A stretch of 64,000 bases of DNA from an uncultured Prevotellaceae bacterium (lineage in GTDB: Bacteria; Bacteroidota; Bacteroidia; Bacteroidales; Bacteroidaceae), in the NCBI GenBank assembly GCA_902776475.1, contig CACYQD010000010.1, positions 37,180-101,179 of the forward strand, given 5' to 3'. Shown piece after piece: positions 33,293 to 41,434 of the stretch (the stretch's first letter is position 1; every line of letters starts with the position of its first letter). The position numbers were made by a program, and so were the translations under genes. The notes beneath the pieces were generated by a model that did not search any database, was not told the origin of the DNA, and was given only the letters and a program-made list of their open reading frames with translations.

Positions 33293-35824
33293 TTAATTTC
33301 TGATAACCGGGCGGACGCTTCGACCGACGTAGCGGTCGGTGTAGTACCAGTCCGTGCTGCCCGAATTGAAGTTGAGGCCGTAGGCGAAGTCCACGAGCGA
33401 CGGGTACTGCGTGGAGGACCAATAGCGGCCGTACGAGCCGACATAGTAGAGGCCTGAGTCATAACGATAGCCCGCAGCTGGCAAGAAGATACTATTACCG
33501 TTGATCTTACTGGTGAACTTACCTCCTTTGACACCGTTCTCAGTCGTCCAATTATAGGTGCAGTTGTTTTTCAATTCATCTTGTTGCTCTTTAGACGGCA
33601 TCACCCAAGAGCCGCCCCATTTCACGTGTGCCACGTCATATTGTGTGCCGGCGATGTCGTTGCCAAGTCTATGGCACGTGCCCGAAGACCCGTCGCAATG
33701 AATATAGTTGCCCCAGCTGTAATCGGATTTCTCCTCTGTCTCCCCCCAGGCGTAGTAGCCGCCATAGGTTTCAGGCCTGTCAGCTCCTACGTTGCAACAT
33801 GCCCACTTCGTGCCCGAGGGCAGTCCGAGATCAATCATGTGCGGGTGGTTGTTGTCGGGACACATCGGCAATTGCACATAAATATATGCATAAGAACTTT
33901 GAGAACTTTCAGTGCCATAACACAAAGCACTCACCTTGTAATAATTATAGCCGCCTGACGGACTCTTGTCTGTCCATTCGGTGGAAGTGACGTTCTCGGC
34001 GACCAATTGGTAAGTTCCGCTTGATCTACTGCTCCGATACACATTGTAGCTTTGTGCATACCTCACTTCTTCCCAACTGACACGGACTCCGTTTTCGTCC
34101 ATTATAGCTGCCACATTTTTAGGAGCCATTAGGCTGAATGGCTCGGCGTTATTGGCGATCAGATCGACAAACTCATTGGCATATTGCTTCATCTTGCTGA
34201 AATCGCTTCCGAGCGAACTGGAGCAGTCGAGGAGGAGGAAGATGACCGCCCCCGAATGGGAGACTTTGGTCTGGGTGTTGTTGGCGGTGTTGAACTCAGA
34301 GTTTCTCTGCCATGAGGCATCAGACGGCAGACGATAGTAATGCTGTATAGAGGAAAAGGGGGCCAGTCCGCTGCCCGTCTCAAGACGCAAGCCCGTGAAG
34401 GTGTAGGTGACGAAAATCCCGCTTTGCGTACCTTGGACAGTTGTTCCCGATGTGGCCTTTAAGCCATGGTAGGACACGTTATGGAGCGAGCGGTCTCTCA
34501 GATTGAACGTGCCCTCGATGTATATTTGGCTGTTCTCCGCCGATTTCCCATCGAAGGTGAAGCGCATCAAAGTCCCGCTGTCGATGCCAGGGATTTTGAG
34601 ACTGATCGTCTGCCTGTTGCTTACACTGATGATCTGGTCTGCGATGGCTTTCAGTTTCTCACGGAGATCATTGATGCTGCTCACCTCGAACGCATTGTCA
34701 GGAGATGAAGCCAAACGTTCGATGTTCTGCTTGAACAAAGACACATTCGTAACGTCATTTCCACGCAAACCCACGGAGAGGGCGTTGACAGGAAGGCCGC
34801 CAATGGTGGTGCTTGATATTTTGTTGCTCATGGCTTCAAGGTACTCGTAAGAGGAGCCGTACTTGTCGGTCATCATCAACGAGCCTTGGTCGAGGCCGTC
34901 GGTGAAAGTGATGAGGCTGACATTCTTCAACGGCGTTACGATATTGGCATTGTTGAGCATATCCAGGCCATTGTCAACAGCATAATACAACAGGGTGCCA
35001 TCCTTGAGAACCATACTGTTGACGAAAGATTTGTATTGACTTGCCGTCGAGCTGGAGAGGATGCCGATATCCTTCACATAGAGGTCGTCATTGAAGCCGA
35101 CAATCCCGGTATAGGAGAAGGGATAGCCGCCCTTGTTGGTTATGGTGACGCTGTCGATTTCATCATATTGATAGGTAAGGATATTATTTCCATCGTGCCA
35201 CATGCTGACATAGCGAGGTTCATTCTCCGACACATCAATGCTGTCAATTTCTGTTGTGGGGATTTGCTTGATGACCACAGCATCTTGGTAAATGTTGAGA
35301 TATTGTTGTGCCACTTCTTGCTGTGCCCTTGCCTTCATTGGCCGACTATCCCAAAAAGCAGCAACCGAAGCGTTTGCTTCATCTATTTTAAGGATCACAT
35401 TGACGATGCGCATGATATCCGACACATTCACCGTCCCGTCACCATTCATGTCAGCATACTCCCTATGGAATGACTTCTGCGTGTTGCCAAGGATGTGGTT
35501 CACCACCTGCATCACATCGGAAACGTTCACATATCCGTCGATGTTCACGTCACCCATGGCGAATGTCCGGATATTGCTGATGAACGAGAGGTTTTCGACA
35601 TTGCCATAAGGATATTCCGTCGGCCAACTGGTGCTCCACAGCTGAATGCCCTTGCTGCTGAAAGTCATCTTGTTCACATCGTCCAGCAGGTACTTGGCAG
35701 ATTCATCACTGGACTTTGTATTGACGTAAAGCGTATCACCGTTGCCCGTATTCTGTGCGAGGCAGTCGGAAAACGCAGACATCAATAGCATAGCGATGGT
35801 CAGTATAGTTTGAATTCTTTTCAT
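33293..35824 (-). CDS. Secreted multidomain protein: dockerin-like repeats, permuted VWA, Fn3-like, FISUMP/C-type-lectin-like end
   Basis: An 843-residue protein from ATG 35824; the frame opens further upstream but that part overlaps the promoter. The signal peptide is MKRIQTILTIAMLLMSAFS...LAQ. Residues 91-113 (GDVNIDGYVNVSDVMQVV) and 125-147 (ADMNGDGTVNVSDIMRIV) are paired dockerin-like calcium loops. Residues 238-400 look like a von Willebrand A domain starting at its second strand (GIVGFND, then LITFTDGLD and the closing helix). The MIDAS DxSxS strand LLLDCSSSLGSDFSK lies after it, at 531-544, with a beta-sandwich between. A fibronectin-III-like domain covers about 566-635. The C-terminus (about 664-843) is a Fib_succ_major (FISUMP) domain ending YWSST...GRSVRPV. 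It looks like a surface adhesin. GC rises sharply over its last ~180 bases. Binding partner unknown. Confidence 0.85.
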   Translation of the reverse strand: MKRIQTILTIAMLLMSAFSDCLAQNTGNGDTLYVNTKSSDESAKYLLDDVNKMTFSSKGIQLWSTSWPTEYPYGNVENLSFISNIRTFAMGDVNIDGYVNVSDVMQVVNHILGNTQKSFHREYADMNGDGTVNVSDIMRIVNVILKIDEANASVAAFWDSRPMKARAQQEVAQQYLNIYQDAVVIKQIPTTEIDSIDVSENEPRYVSMWHDGNNILTYQYDEIDSVTITNKGGYPFSYTGIVGFNDDLYVKDIGILSSSTASQYKSFVNSMVLKDGTLLYYAVDNGLDMLNNANIVTPLKNVSLITFTDGLDQGSLMMTDKYGSSYEYLEAMSNKISSTTIGGLPVNALSVGLRGNDVTNVSLFKQNIERLASSPDNAFEVSSINDLREKLKAIADQIISVSNRQTISLKIPGIDSGTLMRFTFDGKSAENSQIYIEGTFNLRDRSLHNVSYHGLKATSGTTVQGTQSGIFVTYTFTGLRLETGSGLAPFSSIQHYYRLPSDASWQRNSEFNTANNTQTKVSHSGAVIFLLLDCSSSLGSDFSKMKQYANEFVDLIANNAEPFSLMAPKNVAAIMDENGVRVSWEEVRYAQSYNVYRSSRSSGTYQLVAENVTSTEWTDKSPSGGYNYYKVSALCYGTESSQSSYAYIYVQLPMCPDNNHPHMIDLGLPSGTKWACCNVGADRPETYGGYYAWGETEEKSDYSWGNYIHCDGSSGTCHRLGNDIAGTQYDVAHVKWGGSWVMPSKEQQDELKNNCTYNWTTENGVKGGKFTSKINGNSIFLPAAGYRYDSGLYYVGSYGRYWSSTQYPSLVDFAYGLNFNSGSTDWYYTDRYVGRSVRPVIRN
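33303..33440 (-). other. Candidate diversity-generating-retroelement variable region (3' end of the FISUMP gene)
   Basis: The final ~45 codons encode the YWSST to SVRPV part of the C-type-lectin-like fold. Between the conserved blocks most codons end in C and read TAC, GAC, GGC, CGC, GTC, TTC, CTC or AGC, which is what AAC codons become when template adenines are randomised. GC is about 61 percent over 33301-33480 but about 41 percent over 33481-33600 (counted by eye). I saw no reverse transcriptase and no second copy (template repeat) in the window, so this is a candidate only. Confidence 0.4.
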
Positions 35825-35875
35825 ATAGCGTATTAGTTTTAGCATCAATTTGTTGTGTATCCTTATATAATTGGA

Positions 35876-35906
35876 CAAAGATAGTTTTTTTGTATGACAA
35901 TTCCAA
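35876..35906 (-). promoter_or_regulatory. Promoter for the VWA/FISUMP gene
   Basis: On the minus strand TTGG (35903-35906), 19 bases, then TATCTTTG (35876-35883). The leader to ATG 35824 is about 45 bases. Confidence 0.6.
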
Positions 35907-35976
35907 CAAAAAATGATAAAAATAGGTGGCGACCTGAGCACACCAGAAATAAGATTTATATTACTTCCCTCAAGAA

Positions 35977-36015
35977 ACAAACATCCCGGAAACCGATGGT
36001 CTCCGGGATGTTTGT
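35977..36015 (-). terminator. Terminator after galE
   Basis: 14-bp perfect stem (35977-35990 with 36002-36015) and an 11-base loop; on the minus strand it is followed by TTTCTTG. It lies between the galE stop and the promoter of the VWA/FISUMP gene. Confidence 0.75.
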
Positions 36016-36033
36016 ATATGAGAGGGTGGAAAA

Positions 36034-37071
36034 TCACATGACGCCGTCGTCACGCAATTTCTCCTGCCATTTCCAGGCGGAAGCGAGGACATCCTCAATT
36101 GGAGTGTCGGCTTTCCAGCCCAGCACTTTGTTGGCTTTATCGACATTGCCCCAAACCTTCTCGATGTCACCCTCACGACGGGGAGCGAATGTCCAGTTGA
36201 GTTTGACACCCGTAGCTTTCTCAAAGCCCTGCACGACCTCCAAGGTGCTCAGGCCACGGCCCGTACCGATGTTGAAGATCTCCACGGGATCCGTCTCCTG
36301 CTCGAGCACGCGTGTCATGGCAGCCACATGAGCCTTAGCCAGGTCCACCACATAGATGTAGTCGCGGATGCAAGTGCCGTCAGGCGTGTCGTAGTCATTG
36401 CCGAAGACCTTCAGTTCCTTGCGGATGCCGATAGCCGTCTGGGTGACGAAGGGAATCAGGTTCATGGGGACGCCCAGGGGAAGTTCACCGATCAATGCGG
36501 ACGGATGGGCGCCGATGGGATTGAAGTAGCGCAGGATGACCGATTTGATCGGAGCGCCGCTGTGAATATAGTCCTGGATGATCTCCTCATTGATCTGCTT
36601 GGTGTTGCCATAAGGACTCAAAGCCTTCTGGATGGGAGCCTCCTCCGTGACGGGAAGGTTTTCCTTTGTCGGCTGTCCATAGACCGTGCAACTGGAAGAG
36701 AAAATAATGCCCTTGACATCATACTTCGGCATCAGTTCCAGCAGGTTGATGAGACTGTTGAGGTTGTTGCGGTAATAGAGCAATGGTTTCTCCACGCTCT
36801 CACCCACAGCCTTGCTGGCTGCGAAGTGAATGATGCCGCAGATGGAGGGATACTTGGCGAAAACCGCCTCAAGAGCGTTGAAGTCGCAGCAATCGACCTG
36901 TTCAAAAGCCGGACGCTTGCCCGTGATTTTCTCGATGCCGTCAAGTACCTCGATTTTAGAGTTGGAGAGATTATCCACGATGACGACATCGTAACCAGCC
37001 TCCTGGAGTTCCACAGTGGTATGCGAGCCGATGAAGCCCGTACCACCCGTTACAAGAATAGTTTGATTCAT
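36034..37071 (-). CDS. galE: UDP-glucose 4-epimerase
   Basis: A 345-residue short-chain dehydrogenase-fold enzyme that interconverts UDP-glucose and UDP-galactose with bound NAD. The Rossmann motif TGGTGFIGSH is at residues 8-17. The catalytic Ser/Thr strand is FSSSCTVYG, and the YxxxK pair is in SPYGNTK. LRYFNPIGAHPS and the DGTCIRDYIYVVDLA segment complete the GalE signature. Length normal. It ends at a hairpin terminator. Upstream, the GGAGTTTA repeat element (37099-37212) separates it from the end of the rnf operon; I find no clear -33/-7 pair for galE in that gap, so it might be read from the rnf operon. Confidence 0.97.
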   Translation of the reverse strand: MNQTILVTGGTGFIGSHTTVELQEAGYDVVIVDNLSNSKIEVLDGIEKITGKRPAFEQVDCCDFNALEAVFAKYPSICGIIHFAASKAVGESVEKPLLYYRNNLNSLINLLELMPKYDVKGIIFSSSCTVYGQPTKENLPVTEEAPIQKALSPYGNTKQINEEIIQDYIHSGAPIKSVILRYFNPIGAHPSALIGELPLGVPMNLIPFVTQTAIGIRKELKVFGNDYDTPDGTCIRDYIYVVDLAKAHVAAMTRVLEQETDPVEIFNIGTGRGLSTLEVVQGFEKATGVKLNWTFAPRREGDIEKVWGNVDKANKVLGWKADTPIEDVLASAWKWQEKLRDDGVM

Positions 37072-37098
37072 TGTTAAGTTATATTACTCAATTGTTAT

Positions 37099-37212
37099 AT
37101 TTGCTCAACTTTTTGGAGTTTAGGAGTTTAGGAGATTGGGAGTTTGGACATAAGCTATGACTTGCAAGAGTAATGTCTACACTCCTATACTACCAAACTC
37201 CTACACTCCTAT
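37099..37212. repeat. Dispersed GGAGTTTA repeat element, copy 1
   Basis: It begins ATTTGCTCAACTTTTTGGAG, continues as GGAGTTTA-like units, and then has the core ATGACTTGCAAGAGTAATGT followed by CTCCTA units on the other side. A 9-bp inverted pair lies at 37139-37147 and 37193-37201. The core is shared with copy 2 at 56.1 kb and the first 20 bases with copy 3 at 58.4 kb. It fills most of the gap between rnfA and galE. Confidence 0.8.
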
Positions 37213-37249
37213 CAACTTAATAAAGTCGAGTTGTTGTTTAAAACTGTTG

Positions 37250-37852
37250 TCAGTCAAGACCGAAGAGGGTTCTCAAACCGCCGTCAACACCCGAGAAGCC
37301 CATGAATGCAAGGCTCAGGAGACCAGCGGTGACCAGGACGATGGCCATGCCGCTCATGCCCTTGGGCACCTTCACCAGAGAGAGTTGTTCGCGCAGGCCG
37401 GCGAACACCGTGAGCGCCAATGCGAAACCGATGGCTGTGGAGAAGGCATAGACGACAGACTCCAGCAGGTTGAACTCTTTCTGGATGACCAGGATAGCCA
37501 CGCCCAGTACGGCACAGTTGGTGGTGATCAGGGGCAGGAAGATGCCCAGTGCCTGGTAGAGGCTTGGCGACACCTTCTTGAGGATGATCTCAACCATCTG
37601 CACCAGCGAAGCGATGACCAGGATGAAGGCCAGCGTCTGGAGATACTGCAGTCCGAGCGGATTGAGGATATACGTCTGCACGAGGAACGTCACGATGGTG
37701 GCCAGAGTCATGACAAACGCCACGGCGCCACCCATGCCCAGTGCGGTATCCACTTTCTTGGAAACGCCGAGGAACGGACAAATTCCAAGGAATTGCGACA
37801 AGACGATATTGTTGACAAAAATCGCCGAGATGAATATTAAGATGTATTCCAT
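37250..37852 (-). CDS. rnfA: Ion-translocating ferredoxin:NAD oxidoreductase subunit RnfA
   Basis: A 200-residue integral membrane subunit with six transmembrane helices. The opening ILIFISAIFVNNIVLSQFLG, the FLGVSKK motif and the paired GIFLPLITTNCAVLGVA segment are diagnostic for RnfA/NqrE. With RnfE it forms the membrane pair that surrounds a Cys-ligated iron site; conserved Cys residues are in ICPFLG and TNCAVLG. It is the last gene of the rnf operon, three bases after rnfE. The complex couples electron transfer from ferredoxin to NAD with Na+ or H+ export. Confidence 0.96.
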   Translation of the reverse strand: MEYILIFISAIFVNNIVLSQFLGICPFLGVSKKVDTALGMGGAVAFVMTLATIVTFLVQTYILNPLGLQYLQTLAFILVIASLVQMVEIILKKVSPSLYQALGIFLPLITTNCAVLGVAILVIQKEFNLLESVVYAFSTAIGFALALTVFAGLREQLSLVKVPKGMSGMAIVLVTAGLLSLAFMGFSGVDGGLRTLFGLD

Positions 37853-37855
37853 GAT

Positions 37856-38440
37856 TTATCCTTTCTTGAGTTTGTTGACGATAGCGATGATGTAGCCCAG
37901 GGTGATGAAAGCTCCCGGAGGCAGGACGAAGACGAGGATATTGCTGACCTCAGGCAGCAAGGTGAAGCCGAAGAGGGACCCCGCTCCGAGGAGTTCGCGG
38001 ACCATGCCGAGCAAGGTCAGGGCGAAGGTGAAGCCCAACCCGATGCCGATGCCGTCGAAGATACTTGCCACGGGGTTGTTCTTGCAGGCGAAAGCCTCAG
38101 CGCGGCCGAGAATGATACAGTTGACCACAATCAGCGGGATAAACAAGCCCAGGGCTTTGTCCACATCCGGCAGATAAGCCTTGATGCACAATTGCAGGAT
38201 GGTCACGAACGAGGCGATGACCACAATGAACACGGGGATGCGCACCTTGTCGGGCGTGATTTTCTTGATGCAGGAGATCACGAAGTTGGAACAGATGAGC
38301 ACGAACATGGTGGCCAAGCCCATCGACAAGCCGTTGATGGCAGAAGTCGTCGTGGCCAGAGTGGGACACATGCCGAGGAGAAGGACGAAGATCGGGTTCT
38401 CCTTAATCAGACCATTGATCAGAATTTTCATATTGTTCAT
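37856..38440 (-). CDS. rnfE: Ion-translocating ferredoxin:NAD oxidoreductase subunit RnfE
   Basis: A 194-residue membrane protein homologous to RnfA in inverted topology. The opening [20 protein letters not shown], the middle segment [20 protein letters not shown] and the [14 protein letters not shown] end are typical of RnfE/NqrD. The two conserved Cys (GMCPTL and VNCIIL) would supply ligands of the intramembrane iron site. It starts 11 bases after rnfG and runs almost into rnfA. Confidence 0.96.
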   Translation of the reverse strand: MNNMKILINGLIKENPIFVLLLGMCPTLATTTSAINGLSMGLATMFVLICSNFVISCIKKITPDKVRIPVFIVVIASFVTILQLCIKAYLPDVDKALGLFIPLIVVNCIILGRAEAFACKNNPVASIFDGIGIGLGFTFALTLLGMVRELLGAGSLFGFTLLPEVSNILVFVLPPGAFITLGYIIAIVNKLKKG

Positions 38441-38451
38441 GGCGATACTCC

Positions 38452-39078
38452 TTATTGATTAGATGCAACTTGCCGCGTGGCACCCGACTGGGCGTCCGCG
38501 TTTTTCTTCATGTAGATATTGTAAGCCTGGTTGATGGCCTTGAGGAAAGCCCTCGACGTGATGGTGGAAGCCGTGATGGCATCGACATCACCGCCGTCCT
38601 TGCTCACGGTGAGCGGTGTGGCGGGATTCTTGCCGATGATGCTTGCCTTGCCGTCCTTCTGGAACCAGGTATCCGCCTTTGCTCCCAGTCCGGGAGTCTC
38701 AGCATGTTCAAGCAGGGTATATCCCAGGATCTCGCCTGCGGGATTGAATCCCACGAGCACTTTCAGGTTGCCGCCGAATCCGAGCGTCGTGCTCTCGACG
38801 GCAGCACCCAGTTCCTTACCCGACTGGTCGGAGGCCTTGTGCACGATGAACACGCACTCCTTGTTGTCGATCATTTCCTTGATGGTATCGTTGGCCGTGA
38901 CCTTGAGATTGTCGCTCATCATGACCTCCTTGATGCCGTCGGAGAGCGTCTTCTCCGCCTGAAGGCTGATAGGTCCTTCCGTGACATGGTTGACAGCTGC
39001 CAGGATGCCACCCATGATCAGCGCCACGCATACGAGCACGCCGACCATATTGACTAATGTTGACTCCAGCTTTTTCAT
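38452..39078 (-). CDS. rnfG: Ion-translocating ferredoxin:NAD oxidoreductase subunit RnfG (covalent FMN)
   Basis: A 208-residue protein anchored by one N-terminal helix ([21 protein letters not shown]) with the rest in the periplasm. It carries the FMN-binding domain, including [15 protein letters not shown]. The flavinylation motif is [10 protein letters not shown], where a Thr takes FMN through a phosphoester bond added by ApbE; no apbE is visible in the window. It overlaps rnfD by four bases. The C-terminal tail is polar ([15 protein letters not shown]). Confidence 0.95.
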   Translation of the reverse strand: MKKLESTLVNMVGVLVCVALIMGGILAAVNHVTEGPISLQAEKTLSDGIKEVMMSDNLKVTANDTIKEMIDNKECVFIVHKASDQSGKELGAAVESTTLGFGGNLKVLVGFNPAGEILGYTLLEHAETPGLGAKADTWFQKDGKASIIGKNPATPLTVSKDGGDVDAITASTITSRAFLKAINQAYNIYMKKNADAQSGATRQVASNQ

Positions 39079-40070
39079 TTTTCCACTACCTCCCCGAATC
39101 GTTTTGGTTTAATATAAGTGTTGATCAATGGGGTGAACGCATTCATGATGAGGATGGCGAATGACATTCCCTCCGGATAGGAGCCCCAGTTGCGGATAAT
39201 CACGGTGAGCAGGCCGATGCAGACACCATAGAGGAGTTGGCCCTTATGGGTCATCGGTGAGGTCACATAGTCCGTGGCCATGAAGATGGCACCGAGCATC
39301 AGACCACCGCTGAAGATGGCGGAGACGGGGTCAGCATAGACCGGACTGGCGAGATGGAGCAAGCCGCAGAAGATGAAGACCGTGGCGATGATGCTCACAG
39401 GGATGTGCCATGTGATGATCTTCTTCCACAGCATATAGGCCAGACCCAGGAGGAGTGCCAGACCGCAGACCTCGCCGATGGTTCCGGCGCCGCCCTCGCT
39501 GACGTTGCCGAGCATCAAGGTAAGGGAGTCGGGCAACTGGTTGAGGTAAGAAGCATCTCCCGTCTTGATGGCCGTTTTCATCAGGCTCAGCGGTGTGGCT
39601 CCCGTTGCTGCGTCAGCATAGCTCGTCAACTGTCCGACCACAGGCCATGACGTCATCTGAGCCGGGAAGGAGACGAGCAGGAAGCACCTGCCCACCAGGG
39701 CCGGGTTGAACGGGTTGCATCCCAGTCCGCCGAACGTCATCTTTCCGATACCGATGGCCACGAGGGCACCGAGGATGATGATGAGCACAGGCAGGTTGGA
39801 CGGGAGGTTGAATCCCAGCAGCAGTCCCGTGAGGATGGCCGAACCGTCGGAGATGGTCGGTTCGCGCCGGAGGATGTATTTGCTGATGGCCCATTCGAAG
39901 AACACGCAAGCCGCCACGCTCAATGCACAGACGACAGCCGATCCGAGTCCGAAATACAAGAACGACACGAGCAATGCCGGTACGAGAGCTATGATGACTC
40001 CATACATGTTACGCTCCACGGAGTCAGACCCGTGAGCGTGTGGAGAAAGAGAAACTATGAATTTTGACAT
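39075..40070 (-). CDS. rnfD: Ion-translocating ferredoxin:NAD oxidoreductase subunit RnfD (covalent FMN)
   Basis: A 331-residue membrane protein of the NqrB/RnfD family with about nine transmembrane segments. It starts with the usual VSLSPHAHGSDSVERNMYGV. Also present are the KMTFGGLGCNPFNPALVGR motif and the flavinylation-type site ATGATPLSLM. A late segment GGLMLGAIFMATDYVTSPMT is highly conserved in the family. The start is 11 bases after rnfC and the stop overlaps rnfG by four bases. Confidence 0.96.
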   Translation of the reverse strand: MSKFIVSLSPHAHGSDSVERNMYGVIIALVPALLVSFLYFGLGSAVVCALSVAACVFFEWAISKYILRREPTISDGSAILTGLLLGFNLPSNLPVLIIILGALVAIGIGKMTFGGLGCNPFNPALVGRCFLLVSFPAQMTSWPVVGQLTSYADAATGATPLSLMKTAIKTGDASYLNQLPDSLTLMLGNVSEGGAGTIGEVCGLALLLGLAYMLWKKIITWHIPVSIIATVFIFCGLLHLASPVYADPVSAIFSGGLMLGAIFMATDYVTSPMTHKGQLLYGVCIGLLTVIIRNWGSYPEGMSFAILIMNAFTPLINTYIKPKRFGEVVEK

Positions 40071-40081
40071 TTTCGTAAACT

Positions 40082-41434
40082 TTATTTCTTAGCATTACGG
40101 GCTCTGATGATACCCATGACAGTGGATTTACCCAAACGGATCTGGTCGAGGAGCGGTCGGTGGGCGGGGCAAGTGAACATGCACGAGCCGCATTCGATGC
40201 AGGAGGTGATGTCCTCAGCCTCGGCCCTCTCCCAGAGATGGAGCGACGAGACCTGTGACAAGAGATACGGTTCGAGACCCATCGGACAGGCGCTGACACA
40301 TTTGGCACAGCGGATACACGGCTGCGGGTTCTTGCGCACAGCTTCCTCGCCGCTGATGATTGTCACGCTATTGGTGCCCTTGCAAATCGGCACATCGATG
40401 GAAGTCAGGGCCTTGCCCATCATCGGACCGCCGGCGAGCACCTTGTTGTCGCCTTCAGGCATGCCTCCGCAGGCTTCGATGAGGTCTTTCATCGGCGTGC
40501 CCATCCTGACGAGGAAATTGCCCGGATGCTGCAGTTTCTTGCCCGTGACCGTCGTATAGCGCTCAAAGAGCGGTTTGTTTTTCATCACCGCCTCGTAGAC
40601 GGCGAATGCGGTGCCTACATTCTGCACGATGGCGCCGACATTGACCGGGATGGCCGGCGGGGCCGGCACCTGACGGCGAATGACGGCATCGACGAGTTGT
40701 TTCTCACCACCCTGGGGATATTTCTTGGCCAGGGGGACGATCTCGATGTCATCCCTGTTGGCTGTCTTCTGTTCGAAGAGGGCGATGGCAGCCGGTTTGT
40801 TGTCCTCGATGCCGATATACCCCTTGTTGACCTTGGCAGCCTTCATGAGCAGTTCGAGTCCCACGAGGATTTCATCCGCATGCTCCATCATCAAGCGGTA
40901 GTCGGCCGTGATATACGGTTCGCACTCCACGCCGTTGATGATCACACATTCGGCCTTGGCTGTCGGCGGAGGGCACAATTTGATGAAAGTGGGGAATCCG
41001 GCGCCGCCCATACCCGTGATGCCGGCATTCTTCACCTTGTCGACGATGGCCTCCGGCGTCAGTTCGGGATGAGCCTCAAGCGTCTCCAGTTTGTCGGAGC
41101 GGTCGATAGTCTCCTCCCACTCGTCGCCCTCCACCTTGATGATGATGGACGGTTTGAGATAGCCTGTGGCATCGATGGCATTGTCGATTTTGAGCACGGT
41201 ACCCGATACCGAGGAGAAAATCGGAGCGGAGACGAAGCCACCTGCTTCGGCGATCATGGTGCCGACTTTCACTTTGTCACCCCTGGCGACGACGGGTTTG
41301 GCCGGTGCGCCGATATGCTGTGAGAGCGGGAACACCGCCTGTGCGGGAATGGCAGCAGGCACGGTTTTCACTTCAGAGGACAATTTGTTTTCCTCAGGGT
41401 GAACGCCACCCATTCTAAAAGTTCTCAGTTTCAT
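40082..41434 (-). CDS. rnfC: Ion-translocating ferredoxin:NAD oxidoreductase subunit RnfC (NADH site)
   Basis: A 450-residue peripheral subunit at the cytoplasmic face. It opens with the RnfC barrel-sandwich region (GVHPEENKLSSEVKTV). A Rossmann-like flavin and NADH-binding domain contains GITGMGGAGFPTFIKL. Two [4Fe-4S] ferredoxin clusters follow at the C-terminal end, CIRCAKCVSACPMGL and CIECGSCMFTCPAHR. RnfC carries the NAD(H) site of the complex. Overlaps rnfB by four bases, consistent with translational coupling. Confidence 0.97.
   Translation of the reverse strand: MKLRTFRMGGVHPEENKLSSEVKTVPAAIPAQAVFPLSQHIGAPAKPVVARGDKVKVGTMIAEAGGFVSAPIFSSVSGTVLKIDNAIDATGYLKPSIIIKVEGDEWEETIDRSDKLETLEAHPELTPEAIVDKVKNAGITGMGGAGFPTFIKLCPPPTAKAECVIINGVECEPYITADYRLMMEHADEILVGLELLMKAAKVNKGYIGIEDNKPAAIALFEQKTANRDDIEIVPLAKKYPQGGEKQLVDAVIRRQVPAPPAIPVNVGAIVQNVGTAFAVYEAVMKNKPLFERYTTVTGKKLQHPGNFLVRMGTPMKDLIEACGGMPEGDNKVLAGGPMMGKALTSIDVPICKGTNSVTIISGEEAVRKNPQPCIRCAKCVSACPMGLEPYLLSQVSSLHLWERAEAEDITSCIECGSCMFTCPAHRPLLDQIRLGKSTVMGIIRARNAKK

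Noticed and set aside
40526-41323. 265-residue open frame on the plus strand
   Set aside because: Antisense to rnfC, which has clear ferredoxin and NADH-site motifs.
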